From Erythrobacteraceae bacterium (lineage in GTDB: Bacteria > Pseudomonadota > Alphaproteobacteria > Sphingomonadales > Sphingomonadaceae), in NCBI GenBank assembly GCA_027489065.1, contig JAIYAM010000009.1:62001-126000 (forward strand): 64,000 bases of DNA. Direction: 5' to 3'. The translations under genes and the position numbers were made by a program. The notes beneath the pieces were generated by a model. It saw only the letters and a list, made by a program, of their open reading frames with translations. It was not told the origin of the DNA and made no database searches. Of the stretch, positions 22,153 to 30,016 are shown one piece after another. Each line of letters opens with the position of its first letter. Within the stretch, counting starts at the first letter, position 1.

Positions 22153-22908
22153 TCAGGCCCCGTCTCGCATGGCCCAGCGGATCGTTCGCCGCAGCAGGTC
22201 ATAATAGACGTCATAGTTCCAAGCGCACATTTCCTTGTGCGGGTAGAAATCGGCCATGCCCGGAAGATCGTAGTGCCCGCGACAATGGCCCAGAGCATTG
22301 TATACGATCTGGCCCGCGCCGATATCCCTCGTATAAACGATAGGCACGGTGGTCTTGTCCCACTGGCTGTGGGTGAAGCCGGTCGCCTCGCCCTCGAAGG
22401 TGGTCTGCATCAGGGTTTCGATGGGCGCAGTGGTCTTGGAGAGGTAGAGCTCGTCCACCACCTCGAAGTCCTCGATCCCGCGGGTCAGTTCGTGGTCTGT
22501 GTTGACGACCTCGACCGGGAACTTGCCGATCGGCGGGTGCGCCACGAACTGCGTGCCGAGCATTTCCATCATGTCCGGCCGGTCATCGGGCGCATCGACG
22601 AGACCCTCGGCCGTGAAAACGAGGATCGAGTTGGTGCCGTGGAGCGCCATCCACTTGCCGCCCTTCTCCATCCACGCCTTGAGCAGCGCCGTCTGCTCCG
22701 GGGTCGGCATCAGATCGCAGGTGTAGGTGATGAGGAAGCGGCACTGGTCGAGCCGCTCCAGCCCCGAATAATCCGCTGCCACCGTGGTGCGGATGTGCGG
22801 GTGTTCGGCGAGCAGCTTGAGGATCTCGAGCCGGGGGTAGTCGATGTCGTGATACTTGCCCGCGGCGATGAAGTGCGCGTCGATGCGGGTGGCGGGTTGC
22901 TCTGCCAT
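22153..22908 (-). CDS. ThuA-like protein (copy 1)
   Basis: This 251-residue protein starts at MAEQPATRIDAHFIAAGKYH, with AGGAG 8 nt before the ATG. It has the class I glutamine amidotransferase-like fold of ThuA proteins: FLITYTCDLMPTPEQTALL, WMALHGTNSILVF, FEVVDELYLSK and GQIVYNALGHCRGHYDLPG. ThuA was named from trehalose utilisation, but its reaction is not settled. Its place between an SDR and an acyl-CoA dehydrogenase suggests a role in the catabolic pathway. A second ThuA-like gene lies in the same operon at 28208. Confidence 0.75.
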   Translation of the reverse strand: MAEQPATRIDAHFIAAGKYHDIDYPRLEILKLLAEHPHIRTTVAADYSGLERLDQCRFLITYTCDLMPTPEQTALLKAWMEKGGKWMALHGTNSILVFTAEGLVDAPDDRPDMMEMLGTQFVAHPPIGKFPVEVVNTDHELTRGIEDFEVVDELYLSKTTAPIETLMQTTFEGEATGFTHSQWDKTTVPIVYTRDIGAGQIVYNALGHCRGHYDLPGMADFYPHKEMCAWNYDVYYDLLRRTIRWAMRDGA

Positions 22909-22910
22909 GC

Positions 22911-23006
22911 TTAGCTCCTGATGCTGCCGCCGCCGTCGACAGGCCGGCGGCGCGTGTGCCAAGGTCGGAACCGGGTGGTGGGGCAGATGAAATGAACTTC
23001 GGCCAT
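22911..23006 (-). pseudogene. Small ORF with an SDR-type C-terminal remnant
   Basis: A 31-codon frame begins MAEVHFICPTTRF directly after the upstream SDR stop and ends VDGGGSIRS. The same nine residues end the intact SDR just upstream, but the DNA differs at several third positions, so this is not a fresh copy. It looks like the scar of a deleted second SDR gene, with an unrelated N-terminus joined to its tail. It may still be translated and provides the ribosome site for ThuA copy 1. Confidence 0.5.
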
Positions 23007-23007
23007 G

Positions 23008-23778
23008 TCAGCTCCGAATGCTCCCGCCGCCATCAACAGTTAAGTCGCAGCCCGTGGTGAAGCTCGCCTCGTCACTGGCGAGGAAGACGACGGCGCGCGC
23101 CACTTCCTCGGGTTCGCCGATGCGGTTCATCGGGTGGGTGGCGGCGAAATTGGTTTCGATGTTCTCGGGCGTGTCGGCGCCGGAGAACTTGTAGCGGTTG
23201 TACATCGGCGTGCGGATCGCGCCGGGGTGGACCATGTTGACCCGGATCGGCAGGCCGCGCTCGGCGAGGTCCAGGGCAACGGATTGGGTCAGGCCCCTCA
23301 AGCCGGTCTTGGAGGCGCTGTATGCGGCAACGAAGGCCGCCGGGCGCAGCGCGATCATCGAGCCGATGTTGACGATGGCGCAGGCCTCCCCGCTCGCTTC
23401 CATCGCCGGGATCGCCGCGCGCATGCCGTAGAATGGGCCGTGAAGATTGATGTCGATAGTGCGCTCCCACACGTCGAGCGCGCCTTCGGGGACGTTGCCG
23501 GGCTCGGAGATGCCGGCGATGTTGCACAGCACGGTGAGCTTGCCGAAGCGCGAGAGCGTCGCGGCGACCGCGGCCTCCCATTGCGAAAGCTGGCGCACGT
23601 CGAGATGTGTCGCCGCCGCGCGTTCACCCAGCTCTGCGGCCAGCGCTCTGGCCTTCTCGAGCTGCACGTCGCCCAGCATCACGCTGCCGCCCTCGGCCAC
23701 GATTGCCCTCGCGACGGCCTCGCCGATCCCCTCCGCGCCGCCCGAAACCAGCGCGACCTTGCCCTGCATCCGGCTCAT
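23008..23778 (-). CDS. SDR oxidoreductase (hydroxysteroid dehydrogenase-like)
   Basis: This 256-residue classical short-chain dehydrogenase starts at an ATG overlapping the thiolase stop (ATGA). The cofactor motif is LVSGGAEGIGEAVARA with an acidic GDVQ following the second strand, favouring NAD. CNIAGISEPGN replaces NNAG, and the catalytic Ser and YSASK are in NIGSMIALRPAAFVAAYSASK. The C-terminus is DLTVDGGGSIRS. Sequence style resembles 3-alpha or 20-beta hydroxysteroid dehydrogenases, though SDR substrates cannot be assigned by eye. Confidence 0.8.
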   Translation of the reverse strand: MSRMQGKVALVSGGAEGIGEAVARAIVAEGGSVMLGDVQLEKARALAAELGERAAATHLDVRQLSQWEAAVAATLSRFGKLTVLCNIAGISEPGNVPEGALDVWERTIDINLHGPFYGMRAAIPAMEASGEACAIVNIGSMIALRPAAFVAAYSASKTGLRGLTQSVALDLAERGLPIRVNMVHPGAIRTPMYNRYKFSGADTPENIETNFAATHPMNRIGEPEEVARAVVFLASDEASFTTGCDLTVDGGGSIRS

Positions 23779-24929
23779 TCGCGTTCCAGGATCGCGACGC
23801 CGGACAGGCCGGGGGCGCCGTAGACGTGGGAGTAGCCGAACCTCGGCTTGCCCGGCACCTGCCGCTCACCCGCGCGGCCGCGCAGCTGGGTGACGTTCTC
23901 GTAGACCTGCCTCAGACCCGAAGCGCCGATCGGCTCTCCGCAGGCGAGGCAGCCACCGTCGGTGTTGACGGGGAGCTTGCCCCCGCCGATCTCGGTCCAG
24001 CCATTGGCGAGCCATTCCTCCTGATCGCCGTCCTTGCAGAAGCCGTTTTCGGCCATGTGCATGATTTCCGCGCCGCTTTCCGTGTCCTGAAGCTGGGCGA
24101 CGGAGATGTCCTCCGGGCCGATCCCGGCCTTTTCGAACGCGCCCTTGCTGGCGAGCACGGTAGGCTTGCCGCCCTCCTCGATGCTGATGCCGGCCTGAAA
24201 CACCTCGAAGGAATTGGGCGGCCGGGTCTTCACCGAAACCGCGCGGATCTTCACGCCGTCCGCGCCCAGTTCCCGCATCTTCTTCTCGGAGGCGAGGATG
24301 AGCGCGACCGCGCCCTCGGCGGGCGAGCAGAACATGTACTTGGTGAGCGGATCGTTGATCATCGGCGCGTTCATGATCGTCTCGAGATCGACCGGGCTGC
24401 GGCGCCACGCGTGGGGCGTGATCGTGCCGTTGCGGAAGGCCTTCTCCGCCACGCGCCCGAGCGTCGTGCGGCTGATCCCGTGCAATTGCATGTAGCGCTG
24501 GATCTTCAGGGCGAAGAACTGCGTCGTCAGCATCATGCCCGTCTGGCCGTACCATTCGGGCAGGCCGTAGTCGGCGGGCTTGGCATTGAAGGCGCCCCTC
24601 GGGTGCTTGTCGAAGCCCACCGCGAGGGCAAGGTCGTACATCCCGCTCGCAATCGCCTGCTGCGAGGCGGCGAGCGCGCTGCCGCCGGTCGCGCAGCCAT
24701 TGGCGACGTTGGTGAAGGGCAGGCTGGTCAGCCCCAGCTCGTTGACCATGATGTCGGCATTGCCCGCCGCTGCCGAGCCGCCATAGGCGCATTCGATATC
24801 GGGCCATTCGAGCCCGGCGTCCTTCAACGCCTCGCGCACGGCATAGACGCCCTGTTCACGGCCCGAGCGGCTGTCGGTGCGGCCGAAGGGATGGATCCCG
24901 GCGCCGATGATGTAGACGTTCTCGCTCAT
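23775..24929 (-). CDS. Thiolase-like lipid-transfer/SCP-x type protein
   Basis: This 384-residue protein of the thiolase superfamily begins MSENVYIIGAGIHPFGR. The nucleophile position is NVANGCATGGSALA, and the C-terminal part has LPVNTDGGCLACGEPIGASGL with the GEPIGASG loop. FGYSHVYGAPGLSGVAILE closes the protein. It belongs to the non-decarboxylating/SCP-x group that pairs with DUF35 proteins. In steroid degradation such pairs (Ltp2 with a DUF35 domain) catalyse retro-aldol cleavage of side-chain CoA esters. Its start overlaps the stop of the DUF35 gene, supporting complex formation. Confidence 0.85.
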   Translation of the reverse strand: MSENVYIIGAGIHPFGRTDSRSGREQGVYAVREALKDAGLEWPDIECAYGGSAAAGNADIMVNELGLTSLPFTNVANGCATGGSALAASQQAIASGMYDLALAVGFDKHPRGAFNAKPADYGLPEWYGQTGMMLTTQFFALKIQRYMQLHGISRTTLGRVAEKAFRNGTITPHAWRRSPVDLETIMNAPMINDPLTKYMFCSPAEGAVALILASEKKMRELGADGVKIRAVSVKTRPPNSFEVFQAGISIEEGGKPTVLASKGAFEKAGIGPEDISVAQLQDTESGAEIMHMAENGFCKDGDQEEWLANGWTEIGGGKLPVNTDGGCLACGEPIGASGLRQVYENVTQLRGRAGERQVPGKPRFGYSHVYGAPGLSGVAILERE

Positions 24930-25351
24930 GCGGCCTGACTTTCAGCTTGGGCAACGGGACGGAAGGCGAAGGTGTCGTAGCGCGCGTTAAACGGCACGAT
25001 GCAGAACTCGAGCTCCATGCCGAGGTGCAGGTCCTCGAGCCGCGTATCGACGATCCGGCTTTCGACGATCACTTCGCCGGGCAACTCGACATAGCCGAGC
25101 AGGTAGCCGGGAAAATCGGGCGGACCTTCGCCCGGACCGCTCCCCGGTCCCTCATAGGGCTCCTTCGGGAGGAATCCCTGCGAGGTCCACGACCACAGCT
25201 TGCCGCGGCGCGAGAGCTTGTAGGGTTCCACACCCTCCGCCGCGTCGCCGACCGGCATCGGGAAGACGATTTGGCCCGAAGGCAGGCGCCCGCCCATCAG
25301 CTGCGGCTCGGGGCCGTCGCTCCACAGGTCGGGATCGATCTTTTCGGCCAT
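24926..25351 (-). CDS. DUF35 OB-fold protein, thiolase partner
   Basis: This 141-residue protein is of the DUF35 (Zn-ribbon plus OB-fold) type. A core with KLSRRGKLWSWTSQGFLPKE is followed by YLLGYVELPGEVIVESRIVD and LHLGMELEFCIVPF. The usual four cysteines of the zinc ribbon are absent near GRLPSGQIVFPMPVGD, so the ribbon is degenerate and probably does not bind zinc. Such proteins dock on thiolase-fold partners and complete their active sites. The ATGA overlap with the thiolase gene supports this. Confidence 0.8.
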   Translation of the reverse strand: MAEKIDPDLWSDGPEPQLMGGRLPSGQIVFPMPVGDAAEGVEPYKLSRRGKLWSWTSQGFLPKEPYEGPGSGPGEGPPDFPGYLLGYVELPGEVIVESRIVDTRLEDLHLGMELEFCIVPFNARYDTFAFRPVAQAESQAA

Positions 25352-25392
25352 TGCTAAGTCCCCTCCAGTGCCCGCCGGTCAGGCGGCGCCAA

Positions 25393-26475
25393 TCACGCTG
25401 CCAACGCATATTCCGCAAGCACGGTGTCGACATCGCCGAACAGGCGGGCGAGCACCATCACGCGCTTCATCGCGTGGCCGATGGCGAGTTCATCGGTGAT
25501 CCCCATGCCGCCGTGCATCTGCACCGCCTCGCGGGCGATCGCATCGACGTTGGCGCCGATATAGGCCTTGGCCCCCGCGGCGGCGCGTTCCCATTTCGCG
25601 GTATCCCCACGGTCGGTGAGCGCGGCGCGATAGAGCATCGAGCGCGCCTGCTCCTCCTTAGCGTAAGCATCGACGAGGCGGTGCTGGAGCGCCTGGAAGC
25701 TGCCGATCGCGACGCCGAACTGCTCGCGCTCCTTCACGTAGGCGAGCGTGTCGTCGAGCAGGCGCTGGCCAAGGCCGACCATCTCCGCGGCGGCATAGAG
25801 ACGCAGTTCTGCGGCGACCGCGGCAAGGCCGGCACCATCGAGCGACAGCTTGGCCGAAGCCGGCGTGCGGGTCAGCTTGATCTCGCCCGCGATGCTGCCG
25901 TCGGCGAGGCGATAGGCGCGCACTTCGAGCCCCGGTGCATCCTTGGGCACGAGGAAGCACGCGGTCTCCCCGCCGAAGTCGGCGGTGACGATGAACAGGT
26001 CGGCAAGCAACGTGCCCATCACCATGGTCTTTTCGCCCGACAGGACAAACCCGTCGCCGCCGCTTTCCGCCTTCATGCCCTTGGCCTTGAGGCTGTAGCG
26101 CTGGCCGCGTTCGGTCCAGGCCAGGGTGGCAATGGTTTCGCCGGCCAGCACGCCCTCGAGCGCATCGCTTGCCCCGCCGCGCTCCAGAAGTAGCGCGGGC
26201 AGGATTCCATGTTCGAGCAGCGGGTCGGGGGCGTTGGCCTTGCCGATCGCCTCGACGACCAGCGCAAGATCGACCGCAGAGCCGCCCATTCCGCCCGCAT
26301 TCTCGCCCACGGCGAGCGCGATCAGGCCCATTTCGGCGAGCTCTTTCCAGCGCGCCCGGTCATAGCCGGTGGGCGAAAGGCGCAAGCGGCGGCGCGCCTC
26401 GACATCGATCGGCGCGGCGAAGCGCTCGACCGAGGTAACGAACATCTGCTGTTCTTCGGAAAGGTCGAAATTCAT
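25393..26475 (-). CDS. Acyl-CoA dehydrogenase, smaller-subunit type
   Basis: This 360-residue acyl-CoA dehydrogenase begins MNFDLSEEQQMFVTSVERFA. Divergence is clear in the middle domain (GGDGFVLSGEKTMVMG), and the C-terminal domain has YVKEREQFGVAIGSFQALQH, then QMHGGMGITDELAIGHAMKR. The short length and the GITDELAIGH region resemble the small-subunit type of alpha2beta2 dehydrogenases used for steroid-CoA or pimeloyl-CoA, in which only one subunit type carries a complete FAD site. It lies 6 nt after the P450 gene. Confidence 0.82.
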   Translation of the reverse strand: MNFDLSEEQQMFVTSVERFAAPIDVEARRRLRLSPTGYDRARWKELAEMGLIALAVGENAGGMGGSAVDLALVVEAIGKANAPDPLLEHGILPALLLERGGASDALEGVLAGETIATLAWTERGQRYSLKAKGMKAESGGDGFVLSGEKTMVMGTLLADLFIVTADFGGETACFLVPKDAPGLEVRAYRLADGSIAGEIKLTRTPASAKLSLDGAGLAAVAAELRLYAAAEMVGLGQRLLDDTLAYVKEREQFGVAIGSFQALQHRLVDAYAKEEQARSMLYRAALTDRGDTAKWERAAAGAKAYIGANVDAIAREAVQMHGGMGITDELAIGHAMKRVMVLARLFGDVDTVLAEYALAA

Positions 26476-26480
26476 GGGTC

Positions 26481-27734
26481 TCAGGCTTTCCGGGTTCCAG
26501 CGCGCGTGAACGTGATCGGCAGGTGCGTCACCCCGCGCAGGAGAATGTTGGGCAGGATGCGGATCGCGTTCTCGTCGGCCACCGCGAAGTTATCGAGCCG
26601 CTCGAGCAGCTCGTCGAAGGCGACCAGCATTTCCTTGCGACTGAGCATGTTGCCCACGCACATATGCGGGCCCTTGCCGAAGCTCAGATGCGTGCGGGCG
26701 TTGGCGCGCTCGATGTCGAACTTGTCGGGATCGGGGAACTTCGCCGGATCGCGGTTGGCCGCGGCATAGCGCAGCTGCACCACGCTGCCGGCCGGGATCG
26801 CCATGCCGCCAAGGTCGGTATCCTGCTTGACGATGCGCCACATCCCCGCGGTCGGCGTCTCGTAGCGCAGCGCTTCCTCGACGAGGTTCATGATGACCTT
26901 GGGATCGCGCCCGCCGGCGGCGGCCTTGGCCTTGGCCATCTGGTCGGGGTTGCGGATCAGCTGGAGCAGCCCGCCCGCGAGAGTCGAGGTGGTGGTCTCG
27001 TTCCCCGCCACCATGAACTGCTGCATCAGCGACATGATTTCAGGATCGATCAGCGGGGTCTCGCCCTCGACCCGCGCCTCGACGAGGTCGGTAAGAAGGT
27101 CGTTGCCGCCATTGGCCCTGCGGTCGTCGATCAGGCCCTTGATGTAGTGCTGGAACTCGACGAGGCTGCGCGCGCATTCAAGCTTGCGTTCGTGATCGAC
27201 CATCTGGCTGAAGCGGTCGACTGCCGCGTCCGACCAGCGCTTCACCCGCGCCGGATCGTCGTCGAGCCCGATCTGTCCGGCGATCATCGCCACCGGCAGG
27301 GGCACGCCGAATTCCTCGACGAACTCGCATTCGCCGCGGTCGGCGAAGGCCTCGATCAGCTCGATCGCCTTGGTGCGCATGTCGGCCTCGATCGCGTTCA
27401 CCCGCGGGGCCGAGAAGGCGAGGTTGACGAGCTTGCGGTTGCGCGTGTGGACCGGGTGGTCGGCGGTCAGCAGGGTCGGAAGGTCGGGCCAGCCTTCGGC
27501 AAGGATCGCCTGGATGTCCTCGTCCGCCTCGCGGCCCATCAGCGCGGTGAAATCGTTGGAGAAGACCTCGGGGTTGGCCGCCGCTTCGCTGCACAGGTCG
27601 TAGGAATAGACGACCCAGGTGTTCATCCCTTCGAGATGCTCGATGGCGACGCCCGCTTCGTGCACCGCTCGATAATAGTCGAACGGATCGATCAGCGTTT
27701 CAGGCGCGAACACATTGCCTTCGGGCTTGTTCAT
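26481..27734 (-). CDS. Cytochrome P450 (class I bacterial)
   Basis: This 417-residue soluble P450 shows all core motifs: the I-helix oxygen-binding VAGNETTTSTLAGG, the K-helix ExxR in NLVEEALRYETP, and the heme ligand loop LSFGKGPHMCVGNML with the axial Cys. It has no membrane anchor, as usual for bacterial class I enzymes that need a ferredoxin and reductase. Neither partner is encoded nearby. It lies in the catabolic operon next to an acyl-CoA dehydrogenase, so a hydroxylation early in degradation is likely. The P450 family number cannot be assigned. Confidence 0.93.
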   Translation of the reverse strand: MNKPEGNVFAPETLIDPFDYYRAVHEAGVAIEHLEGMNTWVVYSYDLCSEAAANPEVFSNDFTALMGREADEDIQAILAEGWPDLPTLLTADHPVHTRNRKLVNLAFSAPRVNAIEADMRTKAIELIEAFADRGECEFVEEFGVPLPVAMIAGQIGLDDDPARVKRWSDAAVDRFSQMVDHERKLECARSLVEFQHYIKGLIDDRRANGGNDLLTDLVEARVEGETPLIDPEIMSLMQQFMVAGNETTTSTLAGGLLQLIRNPDQMAKAKAAAGGRDPKVIMNLVEEALRYETPTAGMWRIVKQDTDLGGMAIPAGSVVQLRYAAANRDPAKFPDPDKFDIERANARTHLSFGKGPHMCVGNMLSRKEMLVAFDELLERLDNFAVADENAIRILPNILLRGVTHLPITFTRAGTRKA

Positions 27735-27836
27735 GTGAGATGGCTCCGGACCCTTGGAAATCTATGCGGCGAGCCTAGCCATGACCCCCCCACAGACGCG
27801 ATGCGCGTTTCTGTTAGGATTGCTCGCGGCGCAGGC

Positions 27837-28211
27837 TCAGCCGGCGAATTCCCGCTGGAATTCAAGCATGTCGAAATAGTCGCGCCAGGCGGTGATGAGG
27901 CCGCCCGCGCCGAGTTCGAAGGTGCCCATCACCCGGATCGCGGCGCGGCGCCCGTCCTTGAAAGTGAAGCCGTCGGTACGCTCGGTCAGAACCACATTGC
28001 CGTTGGTAGCGATCGCGTGGACCTCCCAGTCGCACGCGGCGATGTTGGCCAGGAAGCCCTCGACCATCTCGCGCATCGCCGCAGTGCCGTGGATCGGCTC
28101 CATCGGCACGTTGTGATAGACGATATCGTCCGCGCACAGGGCTAGCATCGCGTCGATGTCGCAGGCGTTCCAGTGGCCGATGAAGGCCTCGACAGTTTCT
28201 TGCGGCGTCAT
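27837..28211 (-). CDS. Limonene-1,2-epoxide hydrolase family protein
   Basis: This 124-residue NTF2-like protein begins MTPQETVEAFIGHWNACDID. It has the YHNVPMEPIHG segment corresponding to the Tyr and Asn that hold the water molecule in limonene epoxide hydrolase. TAWRDYFDM near the C-terminus carries the second catalytic Asp. The Arg-Asp pair of the classic triad is not clearly aligned, so hydrolase activity is likely but not certain. Its partner gene ThuA copy 2 is coupled by an ATGA overlap. A terpenoid or epoxide intermediate would suit the operon. Confidence 0.75.
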   Translation of the reverse strand: MTPQETVEAFIGHWNACDIDAMLALCADDIVYHNVPMEPIHGTAAMREMVEGFLANIAACDWEVHAIATNGNVVLTERTDGFTFKDGRRAAIRVMGTFELGAGGLITAWRDYFDMLEFQREFAG

Positions 28212-28984
28212 GCGGTTCCTCCTGAGGTGTAGTCGAGCGCCTGGCCGAGCATCCGGCGCACATGGGGGTTGGCATAGGTCGCCGGACCGTCGCCGAATTG
28301 CAGGTAGACGAGCCTTGCGGGGCAGGTGCGGCTCTCCCAGGCGATGCAGTCGCTCCCCTGAGGATGCTCCCAGCCGTCATTGCTGAACATCGCGCCCGCG
28401 ACGGCCTGCGCGGCGGAGTAGAAGTTGTCGCGCGTAAAGGCGAAGCCCTCGGCGCGCACCAGCGGGGTAAAGGCGGTCTCGTCGATGGGGCAGAGGTAGA
28501 GCTCGTCGGTGACCGCGAAGCTGGCGGGCAGGCCCCGTGTCACCGGATGGTCGGCAACCACCTGCGCTGTGTAGGTGATGTCGTGGCGGTATCCGGAGTC
28601 GAGGCCATGCGCACCCGGCTGGTAGTGGAACTGCCCGCCGAGCCACTGGTGCCACTCCGGCCACAGCGCCCACCCGGCGATCGCGTGGTGCATCGCCACC
28701 GCGCCCTTGCCCGCGGCGAAGCGGCTTGTGATCGCCTCGCCGAAGGCGGGCGAGGGCGGGCGGATATTCACCCCACCCTCGCCGAAGCTGTAGCCGGCCA
28801 TGTCGTAGAACAGCAGCGCGTCAGCGGCGAGGATGGCCGCCGCCGCATCGGCTTCGCCGCCCTCGGGATGGATCAGATGGGTGATCTCCCAATCGCCCAG
28901 CGAGCCGAGCAGCTCGTCGAATGGCCCGGCCTCGTAGGGGTGCCCACCCGACAGGACCAGCAGGCTCCGACCAGCTTGGGGCAT
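28208..28984 (-). CDS. ThuA-like protein (copy 2)
   Basis: This 258-residue protein begins MPQAGRSLLVLSGGHPYEAG. The ThuA-type core contains ALLFYDMAGYSFGEGG, GKGAVAMHHAIAGW (nucleophile-elbow position occupied by His) and VTRGLPASFAVTDELYL, with LVYLQFGDGPATYANPHVRR at the end. It is only distantly similar to the ThuA-like protein at 22153, so they are not a recent duplication. It overlaps the LEH-like gene and the upstream reductase (TGATG), so translation is coupled. Function is unknown. Confidence 0.72.
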   Translation of the reverse strand: MPQAGRSLLVLSGGHPYEAGPFDELLGSLGDWEITHLIHPEGGEADAAAAILAADALLFYDMAGYSFGEGGVNIRPPSPAFGEAITSRFAAGKGAVAMHHAIAGWALWPEWHQWLGGQFHYQPGAHGLDSGYRHDITYTAQVVADHPVTRGLPASFAVTDELYLCPIDETAFTPLVRAEGFAFTRDNFYSAAQAVAGAMFSNDGWEHPQGSDCIAWESRTCPARLVYLQFGDGPATYANPHVRRMLGQALDYTSGGTA

Positions 28985-29994
28985 CAGGCGATCTTGAGGA
29001 TCATCTTGCCGTCATTCGTCCCCGCGAACAGCCGCATGAAGCTGTCGAAGGCATTCTCCAGCCCCTCGTCGACATGCTCGTCGATGGTGAGTTTGCCCTG
29101 CGCGGCCCACACGCCCATCTGCTGCGCGCCCTCGGCAAAGCGGGGTACGTAGTCGGCGACGAGCAGCCCGCGGATATGGGCGCGCTTGACGATCAGCTGC
29201 CACAGGTTGCGGATTCCGCGCGGCTCGGTGTTGTACTCGCTGATGAGGCCGCACAGGCCGACGCGTGAATGGAGGTTGAGGTTCATCAGCCCTGCATCGA
29301 GGATGATCCCCCCGACATTCTCGAAGATCACGTCGACGCCGTCAGGGCAGGCCTCGGCAATGGCGGCGGTGAGCGCGGCTTCATCCTTGCCGCGGTAGTC
29401 GATGGCGGCATCGAAGCCATACTTCTCGGTGAGGCGCGCGCATTTGGCGGAGCCACCCGCGATCCCGACCGCGCGGCAGCCGTGAATCTTCGCAAGCTGG
29501 CCGACGAGACTGCCGACCGCGCCTGCCGCGCCCGAAACCAGCACGGTCTCGCCCGGCTTGGGTTCGCACACTTCGAGGAAGCCGAAATAGGCCGTCATGC
29601 CGACCGCACCAAAGATCGAGAGGTAGTTGGTAACGCTCGGCACCATGCCGGGGTCGATCGGCTGGGTGAAGCCGCCCGCGACGCCGAGCGAGTAATCCTC
29701 GAGCGCGTTCAGCCCCATCACCCATTGGCCGGGCGCGAAGCCTTCGGCGCGGCTTTCCTCGACCACGCCGATGGTGCTGGCACGCACCGGATCGCCGAGC
29801 GGTATGGGGGGCATGTAATTGCCCTCGGCATCCATCCAGCCGCGCATCGCCGGATCGAGCGAGGCGTAGTGGTTGCGGATCAGGAACTGCCCCTCGGCAA
29901 GCTCTGGGGTGGGCTCGGTGACGAGGGCGAAGTCATCGGGAACCGGCGTGCCATCGGGGCGACGCTGGAGCAGGAAACGGCGGTTGGTGGGCAT
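28984..29994 (-). CDS. NADP-dependent MDR oxidoreductase (CurA-like)
   Basis: This 336-residue zinc-independent medium-chain reductase resembles CurA and prostaglandin/leukotriene B4 reductases. It begins MPTNRRFLLQRRPDGTPVPD. Markers are YASLDPAMRGWM, the cofactor loop TVLVSGAAGAVGSLVGQLAK, CRAVGIAGGSAKC, and NVGGIILDAGLMNLN. Zinc ligands are absent. These enzymes reduce the double bond of alpha,beta-unsaturated ketones with NADPH. A paralogue of similar length is at 32275 across the divergent promoter, suggesting two ene-reduction steps or an old duplication. Confidence 0.88.
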   Translation of the reverse strand: MPTNRRFLLQRRPDGTPVPDDFALVTEPTPELAEGQFLIRNHYASLDPAMRGWMDAEGNYMPPIPLGDPVRASTIGVVEESRAEGFAPGQWVMGLNALEDYSLGVAGGFTQPIDPGMVPSVTNYLSIFGAVGMTAYFGFLEVCEPKPGETVLVSGAAGAVGSLVGQLAKIHGCRAVGIAGGSAKCARLTEKYGFDAAIDYRGKDEAALTAAIAEACPDGVDVIFENVGGIILDAGLMNLNLHSRVGLCGLISEYNTEPRGIRNLWQLIVKRAHIRGLLVADYVPRFAEGAQQMGVWAAQGKLTIDEHVDEGLENAFDSFMRLFAGTNDGKMILKIA

Positions 29995-30016
29995 AGGTGT
30001 CCTTGGATTGTGAGGA

